Source of the DNA: CAMDPA01 sp050186055
GTDB lineage: Bacteria > Pseudomonadota > Alphaproteobacteria > Rhizobiales > Hyphomicrobiaceae
Assembly (NCBI GenBank): GCA_050186055.1
Contig: JBFWYV010000108.1
Location: 1 to 14,411, forward strand
Length of the DNA stretch: 14,411 nt
Reading direction: 5' to 3'
This document shows, piece after piece, positions 7,018 through 13,948 of the stretch (position 1 is its first letter; each line of letters starts with the position of its first letter). The translations under genes were made by a program, and so were the position numbers. Below the pieces are notes generated by a model. The model was not told the origin of the DNA. It saw only the letters and a list, made by a program, of their open reading frames with translations, and searched no databases.

Positions 7018-7390
7018 AATTGGGCATTGCAGTGCGCAAGAGCCGGCGGGTGCGTGCAGCCAATCTGAACTCCATCGGGTTTGCTGTATCCGCTTATTGA
7101 AAAGCTCATAATTGCGTGCCCGCGGCAGAAATTCGTTTATCGATACGGTAAGAACCGGACGGAGGGGGAATTCCAAGCCATAGCTCTTATTGCCGGATCA
7201 TCGAGGGGCTCCTGGGTGATGCTCGTCCTTTCGGGATGCCCGGCCAGTAATCCGAGCGATAACCAAGAATCGAGGAGCGATTTTTTATCGAAGCACGACG
7301 ATCTGCTATTCCTGGCCGTTCGATCTGAATTGATGGGCATTTGAACAGTTCTGCTGATTGTACAGACTATCTCAAAATGCGAGGGAACGG
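7018..7390. other. Intergenic region before the LuxR-type gene
   Basis: This 373-bp stretch has no convincing gene. An open frame at 7081-7344 begins with TTG, lacks a binding site and shows no recognisable motif. AATCG-AGGAG-CGATT followed by TTTT (7268-7286) forms a small 5-bp hairpin with a T-run and could be a weak rightward terminator for the protease message. GAGGGA at 7381-7386 is the binding site of the next gene. Confidence 0.45.
7268..7286 (+). terminator. Weak intrinsic terminator candidate
   Basis: AATCG (7268-7272) pairs with CGATT (7278-7282) around AGGAG, followed immediately by four T. The stem is short and AT-containing, so termination would be partial at best. It lies 250 bp after the protease stop. 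Confidence 0.25.
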
Positions 7391-8164
7391 ATGAGCCCGA
7401 ATGCCATGCGGCAGGATGTGACCAGATTGGGCAGCGACCTGCTGCGGTTTGCTGCGGACGTGGAGACGATCAACTCGCCGGACGATGTGCTGGACAGGCT
7501 GTACGAGATCACATCCAGAGATTGTCGGATCAATGTGCTTGGTGCCGGCCTGCTTCCATTGCGGCCAGGCGATCTGAGTGGAACGTTGTTGGGCAAGACC
7601 GTATTCATTCACAAGAGCGTGCCGGCGGGGTGGTGGGATGCGTGGCTTGAGATAAACCGGATGCATCCCGGCCCGGGGCTGATGCTGTCGCAACTATGTC
7701 TGGCGCCGTTCACGAGATCGGAGATGATGCAGCGGCTGGAGCCGCTCGGTATCGACCGCTGGTCAATTGAGCTCGCTTCCAAATACGGAATGCGAGATGG
7801 TCTGAATTGCCCCGTCGGCGGGCGATGGATCGTGGCCTTCTGGTCAGGCCACTCGCTCTCACGGATCTTCTCGGAAGAGCTGCGTGTTATTCTCTTTATG
7901 GGCGCATCTTTCGCTGCGATTCGATTGCAAAAACTCATCGACAAGCATCCAAGCCGTATTGGCAAGGGCACAGCGATGACGCCCCGCGAGATTGCGGTCA
8001 TGAAGCTGATTTCTCTGGGCAATGACGTCGCCGAGACTGCCAGATTGCTCGATCTCGGAGAAGAGACGGTCCGTACGCATCTCAAGAAGGCGCAGACCAA
8101 GCTCGATGCCAGAAACCGTAGCCACGCAGTAGCGCAGGCCATGCGGCTACGCTTGATCGTATAA
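7391..8164 (+). CDS. LuxR-family regulator with autoinducer-binding-like domain (solo)
   Basis: ATG 7391 (257 aa) has GAGGGA 4 nt upstream; a TTG at 7358 would add 11 residues. The C-terminus (about 196-250) is a LuxR/GerE helix-turn-helix: MTPREIAVMKLISLG, VAETARLLDLGEETVRTHLKKAQTKL. The N-terminal 180 residues resemble the acyl-homoserine-lactone-binding fold, with a W-W-x-x-W cluster at 81-85 and YGMRDGLNCPVGG near 132-144, the counterpart of FGIRSGxTxP in known receptors. The segment that normally ends in Asp-Pro reads RMHPGP, so the Asp that contacts the lactone amide appears to be His92. There is no luxI in the window, so this looks like a solo receptor that may sense another ligand. 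It has no REC domain. Targets are unknown; the exported-protein genes upstream are candidates only by position. Confidence 0.88.
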   Translation: MSPNAMRQDVTRLGSDLLRFAADVETINSPDDVLDRLYEITSRDCRINVLGAGLLPLRPGDLSGTLLGKTVFIHKSVPAGWWDAWLEINRMHPGPGLMLSQLCLAPFTRSEMMQRLEPLGIDRWSIELASKYGMRDGLNCPVGGRWIVAFWSGHSLSRIFSEELRVILFMGASFAAIRLQKLIDKHPSRIGKGTAMTPREIAVMKLISLGNDVAETARLLDLGEETVRTHLKKAQTKLDARNRSHAVAQAMRLRLIV

Positions 8165-8310
8165 ACCAAGTCTCCCCCAGATCGGGGATGATGAATGGGC
8201 GGACAATGGTGTATCCACTTTGCGCGCTGCGGTAAGCGACTAGCAACCCGAAGTGCCGGGACTATCACGCAAGATCTCGCCGGGGAAGAATTCTCCTGGG
8301 CGAGGTGAAT

Positions 8311-8387
8311 GGTCCAGCTCTGGACCGGGTGTCGGACGGATTAAAACCCCGCTGACAATCCGCCATGGTGCCCGGTCCGTCCTTTCA
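8311..8387 (+). ncRNA. Structured element, copy 1 (candidate small RNA or palindromic repeat)
   Basis: GGACCGGGTGTC (8322-8333) pairs with GGTGCCCGGTCC (8367-8378) over 12 positions if G-U pairs are allowed. Inside, GGACGGATT pairs with AATCCGCC with one bulged A, leaving a loop containing AAAACCCCGC. The tail GTCCTTTCA follows. Just upstream, GGTCC-AGCTCT-GGACC (8311-8326) is a second hairpin that shares the GGACC arm, so the two stems exclude each other. The strand is arbitrary: it is the one on which the elements read GGACCGGG first. Confidence 0.5.
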
Positions 8388-8489
8388 GGTCACTCGGCCG
8401 CTGACTGCCTGAATTGAGTTTGCGCGCGCGACCACTATGCTTCCCGTTTGGGGATCCAAGGTTCCGGGATCAAGGCGATTAAAGGGGGG

Positions 8490-8573
8490 TGCTCCGTGGG
8501 GAGCATCCGGACCGGGTGCCAGGCTGATCGAAACCCGCAATCGATCCGTCAAGGTACCCGGTCCGTCCGTTCA
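8490..8573 (+). ncRNA. Structured element, copy 2 (candidate small RNA or palindromic repeat)
   Basis: This is the second copy, 187 bp after the first and in the same orientation. GGACCGGGTGCC (8509-8520) pairs with GGTACCCGGTCC (8553-8564) over 12 positions with one G-U pair. The inner stem GATCG/CGATC differs in sequence from copy 1 but sits in the same place. The loop again contains AAACCCGC and the tail again reads GTCCGTTCA. A separate hairpin, TGCTCC-GTGG-GGAGCA (8490-8505), precedes it, matching the position of the upstream hairpin of copy 1. Confidence 0.5.
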
Positions 8574-8647
8574 CGAATAGTGGAATCGCATGAATGGCAC
8601 CGCTTTTGCCATCGGTATCGAAGTATCGCGAGCTTCAGATCGGGCCG

Positions 8648-9376
8648 TCAGGCCTGGTGTACCTCTCCCGTAAAGACATAGCCGACGCCGCGTACGGACT
8701 TGATCAACTGCGGTGCTTCGCCAGGAGGCTCAATCTTCTTGCGCAGGCGTGCGACATGACCATCCAGCGTTCGCTCCAACGGCGACCAGCTCCTGCCGCG
8801 GAGCAGCTTCATAAGCTCGTCCCGTGATAGAATGCGTTGTGGATGTCGCAGAAAGATAGCCAGTAAATCAAACTCGCTGTCAGCCAGACTGATCGGATGT
8901 CCTTCCTTCGATCGCAACTCTCGCCTCTCGACGTTCAGAGTGCCGACATCGAACTCGTAGCGCTCCGGCGCCTTGGCTGCACTTCCGGCTCGTGCCGAGG
9001 CCAGCAGTCCATATCGGACGAACACGTTTCGAATGCGCAGTTGAGTCTCGCGGACGTTGAACGGCTTGACGATGTATTCGTCGGCGCCGTGCTCGAGGCC
9101 GATGATTCTGTCCTCCGGCGCATCCCTGCCGGTTATCATGATGACGGCGACGTTGCGCTTCATTCTTATCTCTGTTGCGAACTTAAGCCCATCGTCATCG
9201 CCGAGTTCCAGATCGAGGGTGACAGCATCGATGGGCTGGCTATCGATCAATTCGAACATTTCGGTCTTATTGCCGGCCTCATGGACAATATAGCCCTCGG
9301 CTTCCAGCGCGTGCCGCAGGACTTCGCGTACACCGGGCTCATCGTCCACCACAAGAATTTGAAGGGGTGCAATCAT
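8648..9376 (-). CDS. OmpR/PhoB-family response regulator
   Basis: This 242-aa transcription factor has an N-terminal receiver domain (about 5-118) with the acidic pair Asp11-Asp12, phosphoacceptor Asp55 (TLDLELGDDDGL), Thr82 and Lys104 (VKPF). A winged-helix DNA-binding domain (about 140-235) follows, with ISLADSEFDLLAIFLRHPQRILSRDEL, RTLDGHVARLRKKI and SVRGVGYVF. Proteins of this group bind direct repeats of about 10-11 bp period as dimers after phosphorylation. ATG 9376 is the only in-frame start I find; no good binding site precedes it, so the message may be leaderless or weakly translated. No adjacent kinase: the nearest is the hybrid kinase 1.2 kb away on the same strand. Divergent from it is a Spy-like ORF, an arrangement recalling cpxR/cpxP. 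The gene converges with the LuxR-type gene. Confidence 0.95.
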   Translation of the reverse strand: MIAPLQILVVDDEPGVREVLRHALEAEGYIVHEAGNKTEMFELIDSQPIDAVTLDLELGDDDGLKFATEIRMKRNVAVIMITGRDAPEDRIIGLEHGADEYIVKPFNVRETQLRIRNVFVRYGLLASARAGSAAKAPERYEFDVGTLNVERRELRSKEGHPISLADSEFDLLAIFLRHPQRILSRDELMKLLRGRSWSPLERTLDGHVARLRKKIEPPGEAPQLIKSVRGVGYVFTGEVHQA

Positions 9377-9745
9377 CGGGCGCTGGGCTGGCGTTCGTCG
9401 TTTCGGAGTCTTGCAATATACCTATGGATTATCGGTTTATTTGAATTGATTTATCCCAACTGCTTCGGTGGCTGATCCCGGTCGTCTATCCGGGGGCAGT
9501 CACACCCTGGCGACGGTTGACTCCTGTGCAGGAGATTCCGGTCATTTTGATGCTGCTCCATGGGCATTCCGCCTTTCATCCGCAGCCAAGTGCACAAATC
9601 TGCACAATTCTCCTGTGGCTGCAGCCGGGTCGAGCGTTGAATGTATGCTCTCGGCGGAAATGATCAACTGATCAAGCTCAAACAATAGACAGCGTGAATG
9701 CGGGCGGGCCTCCGTAGCCGTTGGAAAGCGTGGGAGACAACTGTT
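9377..9745. other. Divergent intergenic region, response regulator / Spy-like ORF
   Basis: These 369 bp should hold promoters for both flanking genes. Visible sites are the palindrome CTCCTG-TG-CAGGAG (9521-9534), the tandem decamer at 9591-9610, and two adjoining TGATCA palindromes (9661-9666, 9669-9674). The first 70 bp are AT-rich; read leftward they contain TATATT with TTCAAA 19 nt upstream, a poor promoter for the response regulator. An open frame at 9468-9671 has no binding site or known motif and is left out. Confidence 0.45.
9591..9610 (+). promoter_or_regulatory. Tandem decamer, copy A (candidate response-regulator site)
   Basis: TGCACAAATC (9591-9600) is followed directly by TGCACAATTC (9601-9610), one mismatch. 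The 10-bp period places both half-sites on one face of the helix, as OmpR/PhoB-type regulators need. It is 135 bp before the Spy-like ORF and 214 bp before the response-regulator gene. A close copy lies at 13571-13590. Confidence 0.45.
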
Positions 9746-10282
9746 ATGAATTCACTGCCATTGAATTTTCATTCTGTGCCGTGCACGGATAATATAAGTT
9801 GCCTTCATCTCGATCTCGGCATTCTTCCCCATCAGCATGTTGCGTGGAACAACTTCGCAGCCCAACTTAAAATTTGCATCCATTTTTCTACAGTTGGATC
9901 CATCTCCAATACTGCAGCTAACGGGTCTGGGCTGACATCTGTTCTTGAGAGTGAAATCGCCAGTCTGCGTGCTCGGCTTGAGGCCATTGCAGCTCTGAAA
10001 CCAGCCTTGAACTCCTTGTATGGGGTCCTGTCTTCACGTCAGAGATTGCGGGCCGACCGCTTGCTCAGAATGCATTGCAGCATCGCTTCGCCGGATCGGC
10101 CGTTACCCAGTTGCAACCAGCCCGGCGTGTCCAGTCAACTCGCGCACGTCCGGACCCAATCCGCCGGCGTATTGAAACGGCTCTCGCGAGTGCGTCGAGT
10201 TCCACTCAAGCCGGAACAACCTGAAATCGTCGGCAGCGGCCGTTTTTCCGTCTTACGGGTTGCTGCGATCACTGATCCGTAA
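9746..10282 (+). CDS. Spy/CpxP (LTXXQ)-like ORF, possibly degenerate
   Basis: ATG 9746 has GGGAG 9 nt upstream and opens a 178-aa frame; a further in-frame start at 9698 has no binding site. Residues about 25-110 resemble alphaproteobacterial LTXXQ/Spy-type periplasmic chaperones: GILPHQHVAWNNFAAQLK corresponds to the LTPxQ..W..F segment, and SLRARLEAIAALKPALNSL plus YGVLSSRQRLRADRLL to the long helix and second LTPEQ-like motif. Two features are odd. The N-terminus (MNSLPLNFHSVPCTDN) is not a signal peptide, and the last 60 residues, rich in Ser, Pro and Arg, match nothing I know and may be read-through past an old frameshift. The 5' half is AT-richer than its neighbours. It may be a pseudogene, a truncated gene, or a divergent functional protein. 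It is divergent from an OmpR-type regulator. Confidence 0.45.
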   Translation: MNSLPLNFHSVPCTDNISCLHLDLGILPHQHVAWNNFAAQLKICIHFSTVGSISNTAANGSGLTSVLESEIASLRARLEAIAALKPALNSLYGVLSSRQRLRADRLLRMHCSIASPDRPLPSCNQPGVSSQLAHVRTQSAGVLKRLSRVRRVPLKPEQPEIVGSGRFSVLRVAAITDP

Positions 10283-10439
10283 GCGGCCACTGCCGCGGCC
10301 GTGACGATCGTTGGGGAAGAGAAACTTCACTTCCATCATGGCTGCGCCGCGGCGGGGTGGTACCGATGCACAGGCGGACGGTGGCCATCCGCGACCATTC
10401 CGAGGCAGCCGATATGATCATCGCGACGATGGCGTTCCA

Positions 10440-10492
10440 GTTCTGAAATTCACCCCCACGAGACTATTAGCTTTGTCAGTGTGATTCAGAAC
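10440..10492. repeat. Inverted repeat beyond the 3' end of the hybrid kinase gene
   Basis: GTTCTGAA (10440-10447) and TTCAGAAC (10485-10492) are perfect 8-bp arms, extended inward by TCA/TGA if two bases bulge. The heptamer ACGAGAC also occurs twice (10458-10464, 10491-10497). The structure lies 58 bp past the kinase stop, between two converging genes. No T-run adjoins on either strand; a weak two-way transcription end is possible. The rest of 10283-10550 shows no gene. Confidence 0.4.
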
Positions 10493-10550
10493 GAGACGCC
10501 AGCTCCGGGTCGAGCGCGCTTGTTGCGGCGGATTTCTCGATCACCGCGCG

Positions 10551-13157
10551 CTAGTAGTGACGGGCTCTCAGGGCGTTATGCACAGCAAGCGCCAATTGTT
10601 TCTTCGTGAACGGCTTGTGCAACAGAGGGACGCGCTCGAAAGCTTCGCAGATTGCGACGTCCGACTTGTCATGCCCCGACATGAGAAGGATGCCAAGCTC
10701 CGGCTTCGCGTTCATCACCCATTTTGCGACATCATAGCCGTTCATCCCGCCCGGCATGGAAATGTCACTGAGGACGAGTTCAAACGGATATTCCTCCTGC
10801 AATTGCTTCAGTGCTTCGGGACCATCTTTCGTTTCGATCACGGCATAGCCGAGCGATTCCAGTTGCGCAGAACACACGTACCGGACTTGCTCGCTGTCCT
10901 CGACGAGCAATATCAGTTCTCCGTCGCCCATTGGTATCTCTTCGCGTTGCGATGGCGCATCGGCCAGCGTATTCGGCTGGGTCGCTCTGGGTAAATACAC
11001 TTCTATGCTGGAGCCCTTTCCGAGCTCGCTGGAGAGCGACATGAAGCCGCCGGTCTGTTTGGCGTATCCGTAGACGATGCTCAGTCCAAGTCCGGTTCCT
11101 TTGCCCTGTTTGGTTGTAAAGAACGGCTCGACAGCACGCTGCATTGTTTGAGACGTCATGCCGTGACCGGTATCGGTAACGCCGATGACGACGAAGTCAC
11201 CCGGACAGGCATCCGTCATGGCCGCCGCCGCGGAAGGATCGAGCGTAACGTTCCGCGTCGCGATGTCGAGCTTGCCTCCGTTCGGCATTGCATCACGAGC
11301 GTTGATCGACAGATTGAGAATGACATTGTCGATCTCGCCCGGGTCGGCCATCGTGAGCCACAGATCGGATGCCAATTGGCACGAGACCTCGATCTGTTCC
11401 CCGAGCGTGCGGTTGAGAAGCGTCAAAATCCGATTCACACGCTCGTTGAGCGACAATGGAACAGGCTCGTATCTTCGCCGTCCGGCAAACGACAACAGCC
11501 GGCGCGTAAGGCTGGCGCCCATCCTGACAGCCTCCACAGCTCTCTCCACAAGCCGACGCGCACCGGCATCGACGATGTGGCTTTCGGCGAGTTCAAGACT
11601 GCCGGAGACCACTGCCAGAAGATTGTTGAAGTCATGGGCGATCCCACCGGCGAGCTGACCTACAGCCTCCAATCGCTGGGCTTGGGACAGAGCAGCTTGG
11701 GTGACCTCCCTGCGTTTCATCTCCTGCTCGAGCTGGCGGGTACGTTCGGCAACACGCAGTTCGAGTTCGGCATTTGCCCGCGCCAGGCGATCTTCGCTGG
11801 CGCGCACGGCAGCCTCCGCCTGCGCGCGCTCGACCGCCGCCCACGTGCGTTCTGCCGTCTCCTCCGTCAGCTTGATCTCGGTTTCGGTCCAGGTGCGCGG
11901 GATGGCGTTTTGAACCGCAAATCCAGCAACCCAGCGGTTCTCTTTCACCAGACTGACACCGATATAGCTCGCGATGTCCAATGACTCGTAGGCTTTGCGG
12001 TTATGTTCGTTGAGCGTAGGGTCTTTCGCTACGTTTCCACAAACGAGCGTCGCGCTCGCGCGCGCCTTTGCCACGTTCGACTGGCCGAACGAGAGAGTCG
12101 AGTAGCGTCCGACGACAGACGGAACTCCGTTGACCCAGTCGCGATTTACGACGGCTTCGCGCTCGTGGACGATCTCGGCGTAAAGAACCCGGTTGACGCC
12201 GAGATGCTCTCCCAACATGCGAGAGGCCGTGGCCTGAATTTCGTTGGGGTCCGCAATCGGTCGCAGCTCGTCACTGAGCTGCAGCAAAAAAGCCTGCCGA
12301 AGCTCGCCTTCGCGAAACTTCTCCGCCTTGTACTTTCTCTCGGTGATGTCCTCGCCGAAGATGATGATGCCGCCCACCGCCCCGGTGTCATCGTGCCAGG
12401 GCCGCAGCTCATAACGTATCCAGATCAGCGACCCGTCCTGGCGCTCACAGGGGTACTCGTCAACCACGACAATTTCGTCCGCAAGCGCACGAAGATGGGC
12501 TGCCCGGCCAGGCGCCGGATGCTCCGGAAAAACCTCATAGTGGCAGAGCCCCAATACATTTCCCGTGCTTGGAAAATAGTCCAGCCAATTCCGGTTCACC
12601 GCCAGATAGCGCATCTGGCGATCGAACATCGCAAGTCCTGCCGGTGCGTTCTCGATGAACAGCCGGAGAAGCCGCTCGCTTTCCCGTAGTGCGATTTCGG
12701 TCTGCTTCTGCTTGGTGATATCGGCGACAACCCCGCGCATCATCAGCGGTTGCTCGGCTGACTTTCTCTCGATATCTCCCGTCGCTCGAACCCAGCGGAT
12801 TGAGCCGTCTGCCTGAAGCAGCCGGTACTCATCGTCGTAAGGCTCGCCTGTCTCGATTGATCGATTGACTATTACTTCGGCGTGCCTGCGGTCGTCCGGA
12901 TGAACGCATGAGAGCCATAGCTCGTAGCTCGGAACGCCGCTGCCCGAAGGCTTGAAGATGTCCCAGACACCCTTGGTCCAGATCAGGCGGTTCGCAGATA
13001 CGTTCCATTCCCAGGCGCCAATGCGTGCGGCCCGCTGGGCAAGCCTGAGCCGTGTCTCACTTTCTCGGATTCTATTCCGCATACCTACGGGAACCGAATC
13101 CCTCACAGTTGGGCCTGGAAGTCCGCCCCTGGACAGTGGGCTCTTGGCGCGGTTCAT
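10551..13157 (-). CDS. Soluble hybrid sensor histidine kinase (PAS-PAS-GAF-HisKA-HATPase-REC)
   Basis: This 868-aa kinase starts at ATG 13157 with GGAG 7 nt upstream. The order of domains is PAS/PAC 1 (about 35-150, WVRATGDIERK, GVVADIT), PAS 2 (about 160-275, FIENAPAGLAMFDRQ, IFGEDITERK), GAF (about 287-445), a coiled coil (about 445-495), then HisKA with phosphorylated His508 in GGIAHDFNNLL. The ATPase domain has the N box Asn615/Asn619, DTGHGM (662-667) and GKGTGLGLS (685-693). A C-terminal receiver has Asp754, phosphoacceptor Asp798, Ser827 and Lys848. No membrane segment is visible, so it probably senses a cytoplasmic signal. No heme- or flavin-binding motif is certain. The attached receiver suggests a phosphorelay or self-control; no Hpt protein is in the window. 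The partner is unknown; the OmpR-type regulator 1.2 kb away is one candidate. Confidence 0.95.
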   Translation of the reverse strand: MNRAKSPLSRGGLPGPTVRDSVPVGMRNRIRESETRLRLAQRAARIGAWEWNVSANRLIWTKGVWDIFKPSGSGVPSYELWLSCVHPDDRRHAEVIVNRSIETGEPYDDEYRLLQADGSIRWVRATGDIERKSAEQPLMMRGVVADITKQKQTEIALRESERLLRLFIENAPAGLAMFDRQMRYLAVNRNWLDYFPSTGNVLGLCHYEVFPEHPAPGRAAHLRALADEIVVVDEYPCERQDGSLIWIRYELRPWHDDTGAVGGIIIFGEDITERKYKAEKFREGELRQAFLLQLSDELRPIADPNEIQATASRMLGEHLGVNRVLYAEIVHEREAVVNRDWVNGVPSVVGRYSTLSFGQSNVAKARASATLVCGNVAKDPTLNEHNRKAYESLDIASYIGVSLVKENRWVAGFAVQNAIPRTWTETEIKLTEETAERTWAAVERAQAEAAVRASEDRLARANAELELRVAERTRQLEQEMKRREVTQAALSQAQRLEAVGQLAGGIAHDFNNLLAVVSGSLELAESHIVDAGARRLVERAVEAVRMGASLTRRLLSFAGRRRYEPVPLSLNERVNRILTLLNRTLGEQIEVSCQLASDLWLTMADPGEIDNVILNLSINARDAMPNGGKLDIATRNVTLDPSAAAAMTDACPGDFVVIGVTDTGHGMTSQTMQRAVEPFFTTKQGKGTGLGLSIVYGYAKQTGGFMSLSSELGKGSSIEVYLPRATQPNTLADAPSQREEIPMGDGELILLVEDSEQVRYVCSAQLESLGYAVIETKDGPEALKQLQEEYPFELVLSDISMPGGMNGYDVAKWVMNAKPELGILLMSGHDKSDVAICEAFERVPLLHKPFTKKQLALAVHNALRARHY

Positions 13158-13455
13158 TTCAGCACTCCGTATGTGAACGATTACCGCTGAGCGCTACGAG
13201 ACGAAATTGAATTGGCGCAGTTCCGATCGGCGAACAGGCAAGTACGGTCAGCTTCACCGGTACAGACGTTTTTCATGGGACGGCAGCCTCCCGACATGCG
13301 CTCGACGGAGAACGTCATTCTGACGGTTGCCCGACAAGCGCCTAGCCTCTGCGATCGAGAATATTCCGCTCATATGTGCAGCTTGCGGCGATACGCTTCC
13401 TTGATACTTGCGCTGCCGCGGCCGGGACCCATACCAGGATTGATAGCTTGGTTAA

Positions 13456-13482
13456 TTCGTGGCCGCTTATATCGGCCGCGAA
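13456..13482. repeat. 27-bp imperfect palindrome
   Basis: TTCGTGGCCG (13456-13465) and CGGCCGCGAA (13473-13482) are inverted copies with one mismatch around CTTATAT. It lies 300 bp upstream of the hybrid-kinase start. It could be an operator or a hairpin; there is no T-run. Confidence 0.55.
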
Positions 13483-13570
13483 CATGCTACAGCGCGAAAG
13501 GCTGAGAACGGTATTACGCTCGCTGCGAGTTCATTCTTCTCTCCGCACATCACCGGCTTGATGGCCGTAA

Positions 13571-13590
13571 CGTACAAATCTGCACAAATC
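13571..13590 (+). promoter_or_regulatory. Tandem decamer, copy B (candidate response-regulator site)
   Basis: CGTACAAATC (13571-13580) is followed directly by TGCACAAATC (13581-13590). The 17 bases from 13574 match copy A (from 9594) at 16 positions, in the same orientation. The site ends 6 bp before a possible -35 box (13597), the usual position for an OmpR/PhoB-type activator. Confidence 0.45.
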
Positions 13591-13596
13591 CGACGT

Positions 13597-13624
13597 TTGT
13601 CTGTTTTGCCGGTGTGACTATTCT
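13597..13624 (+). promoter_or_regulatory. Possible promoter for the Cys-rich exported protein
   Basis: TTGTCT (13597-13602) and TATTCT (13619-13624) are spaced by 16 nt. The match to consensus is moderate. It lies about 320 bp before the start codon, further than usual. Confidence 0.3.
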
Positions 13625-13680
13625 GAGTTACTGCGGCTTCGGAAGTCGATGAGGATGAAAAGATCCTATTCCGAGTTACT
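13618..13680. repeat. Direct repeat CTATTCYGAGTTACT
   Basis: CTATTCTGAGTTACT (13618-13632) recurs as CTATTCCGAGTTACT (13666-13680), one mismatch in 15, start to start 48 bp. The first copy covers the possible -10 box. It may be a pair of regulator sites or a small duplication. Confidence 0.5.
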
Positions 13681-13948
13681 TTCGGGCGTAATTTGCCGAG
13701 CCGGCCTCCAAGCAGAAAACAGGGGGCGCATTCCTCTCAGGCGATGTCCCGCTACGCAGCTGCGGCATGCAGTTCGGCAACGAGCATGAATTGTGCCCCA
13801 CTCGACCAATTCATTCGACCTCTTGCATCTGAGGGCAGCCAGAATGGGCGTGACGAGCTGTCATTTCACTTGTCGAAGGCGGAAATATGTGGCTCGCACT
13901 GAGACCAGCTGATGCTTCGTGGAAGCGGTGTACGATCTGGAGGGACTG

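Larger units (their letters stand above)
8165..8647. other. Convergent intergenic region with structured repeats
   Basis: This gap lies between the LuxR-type gene (rightward) and the response regulator (leftward), so both genes end here. TCCCC/GGGGA (8173-8177, 8184-8188) forms a small hairpin 9 nt after the LuxR stop, without a T-run. No protein gene is supportable; the short open frame at 8448-8681 overlaps the repeats. The main content is the two structured elements described separately. Confidence 0.5.
13158..13948. other. Long divergent intergenic region, kinase / Cys-rich protein
   Basis: At 791 bp this is the longest stretch without a supportable gene. Open frames at 13212-13505, 13376-13561 and 13693-13902 have no binding sites, signal peptides or known motifs. 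What stands out is a 27-bp imperfect palindrome (13456-13482), the tandem decamer copy B (13571-13590), a possible rightward promoter (13597-13624) and a direct repeat overlapping it (13618-13680). The 270 bp before the Cys-rich gene show nothing clear, so if that promoter is right the message has a leader of about 320 nt. Confidence 0.45.

Noticed and set aside
7081..7344. 87-codon frame between protease and LuxR-type genes
   Set aside because: TTG start, no binding site, no signal peptide or motif.
9468..9671. 67-codon rightward frame in the divergent region
   Set aside because: No binding site or motif; it overlaps likely regulatory sites.
11148..11984. Rightward frames antisense to the hybrid kinase (also 12003-12689 and 10557-10994)
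   Set aside because: Shadow frames; all recognisable domains are on the leftward strand.
13212..13902. Three short rightward frames upstream of the Cys-rich gene
   Set aside because: No binding sites, no export signals, composition unlike real genes here.
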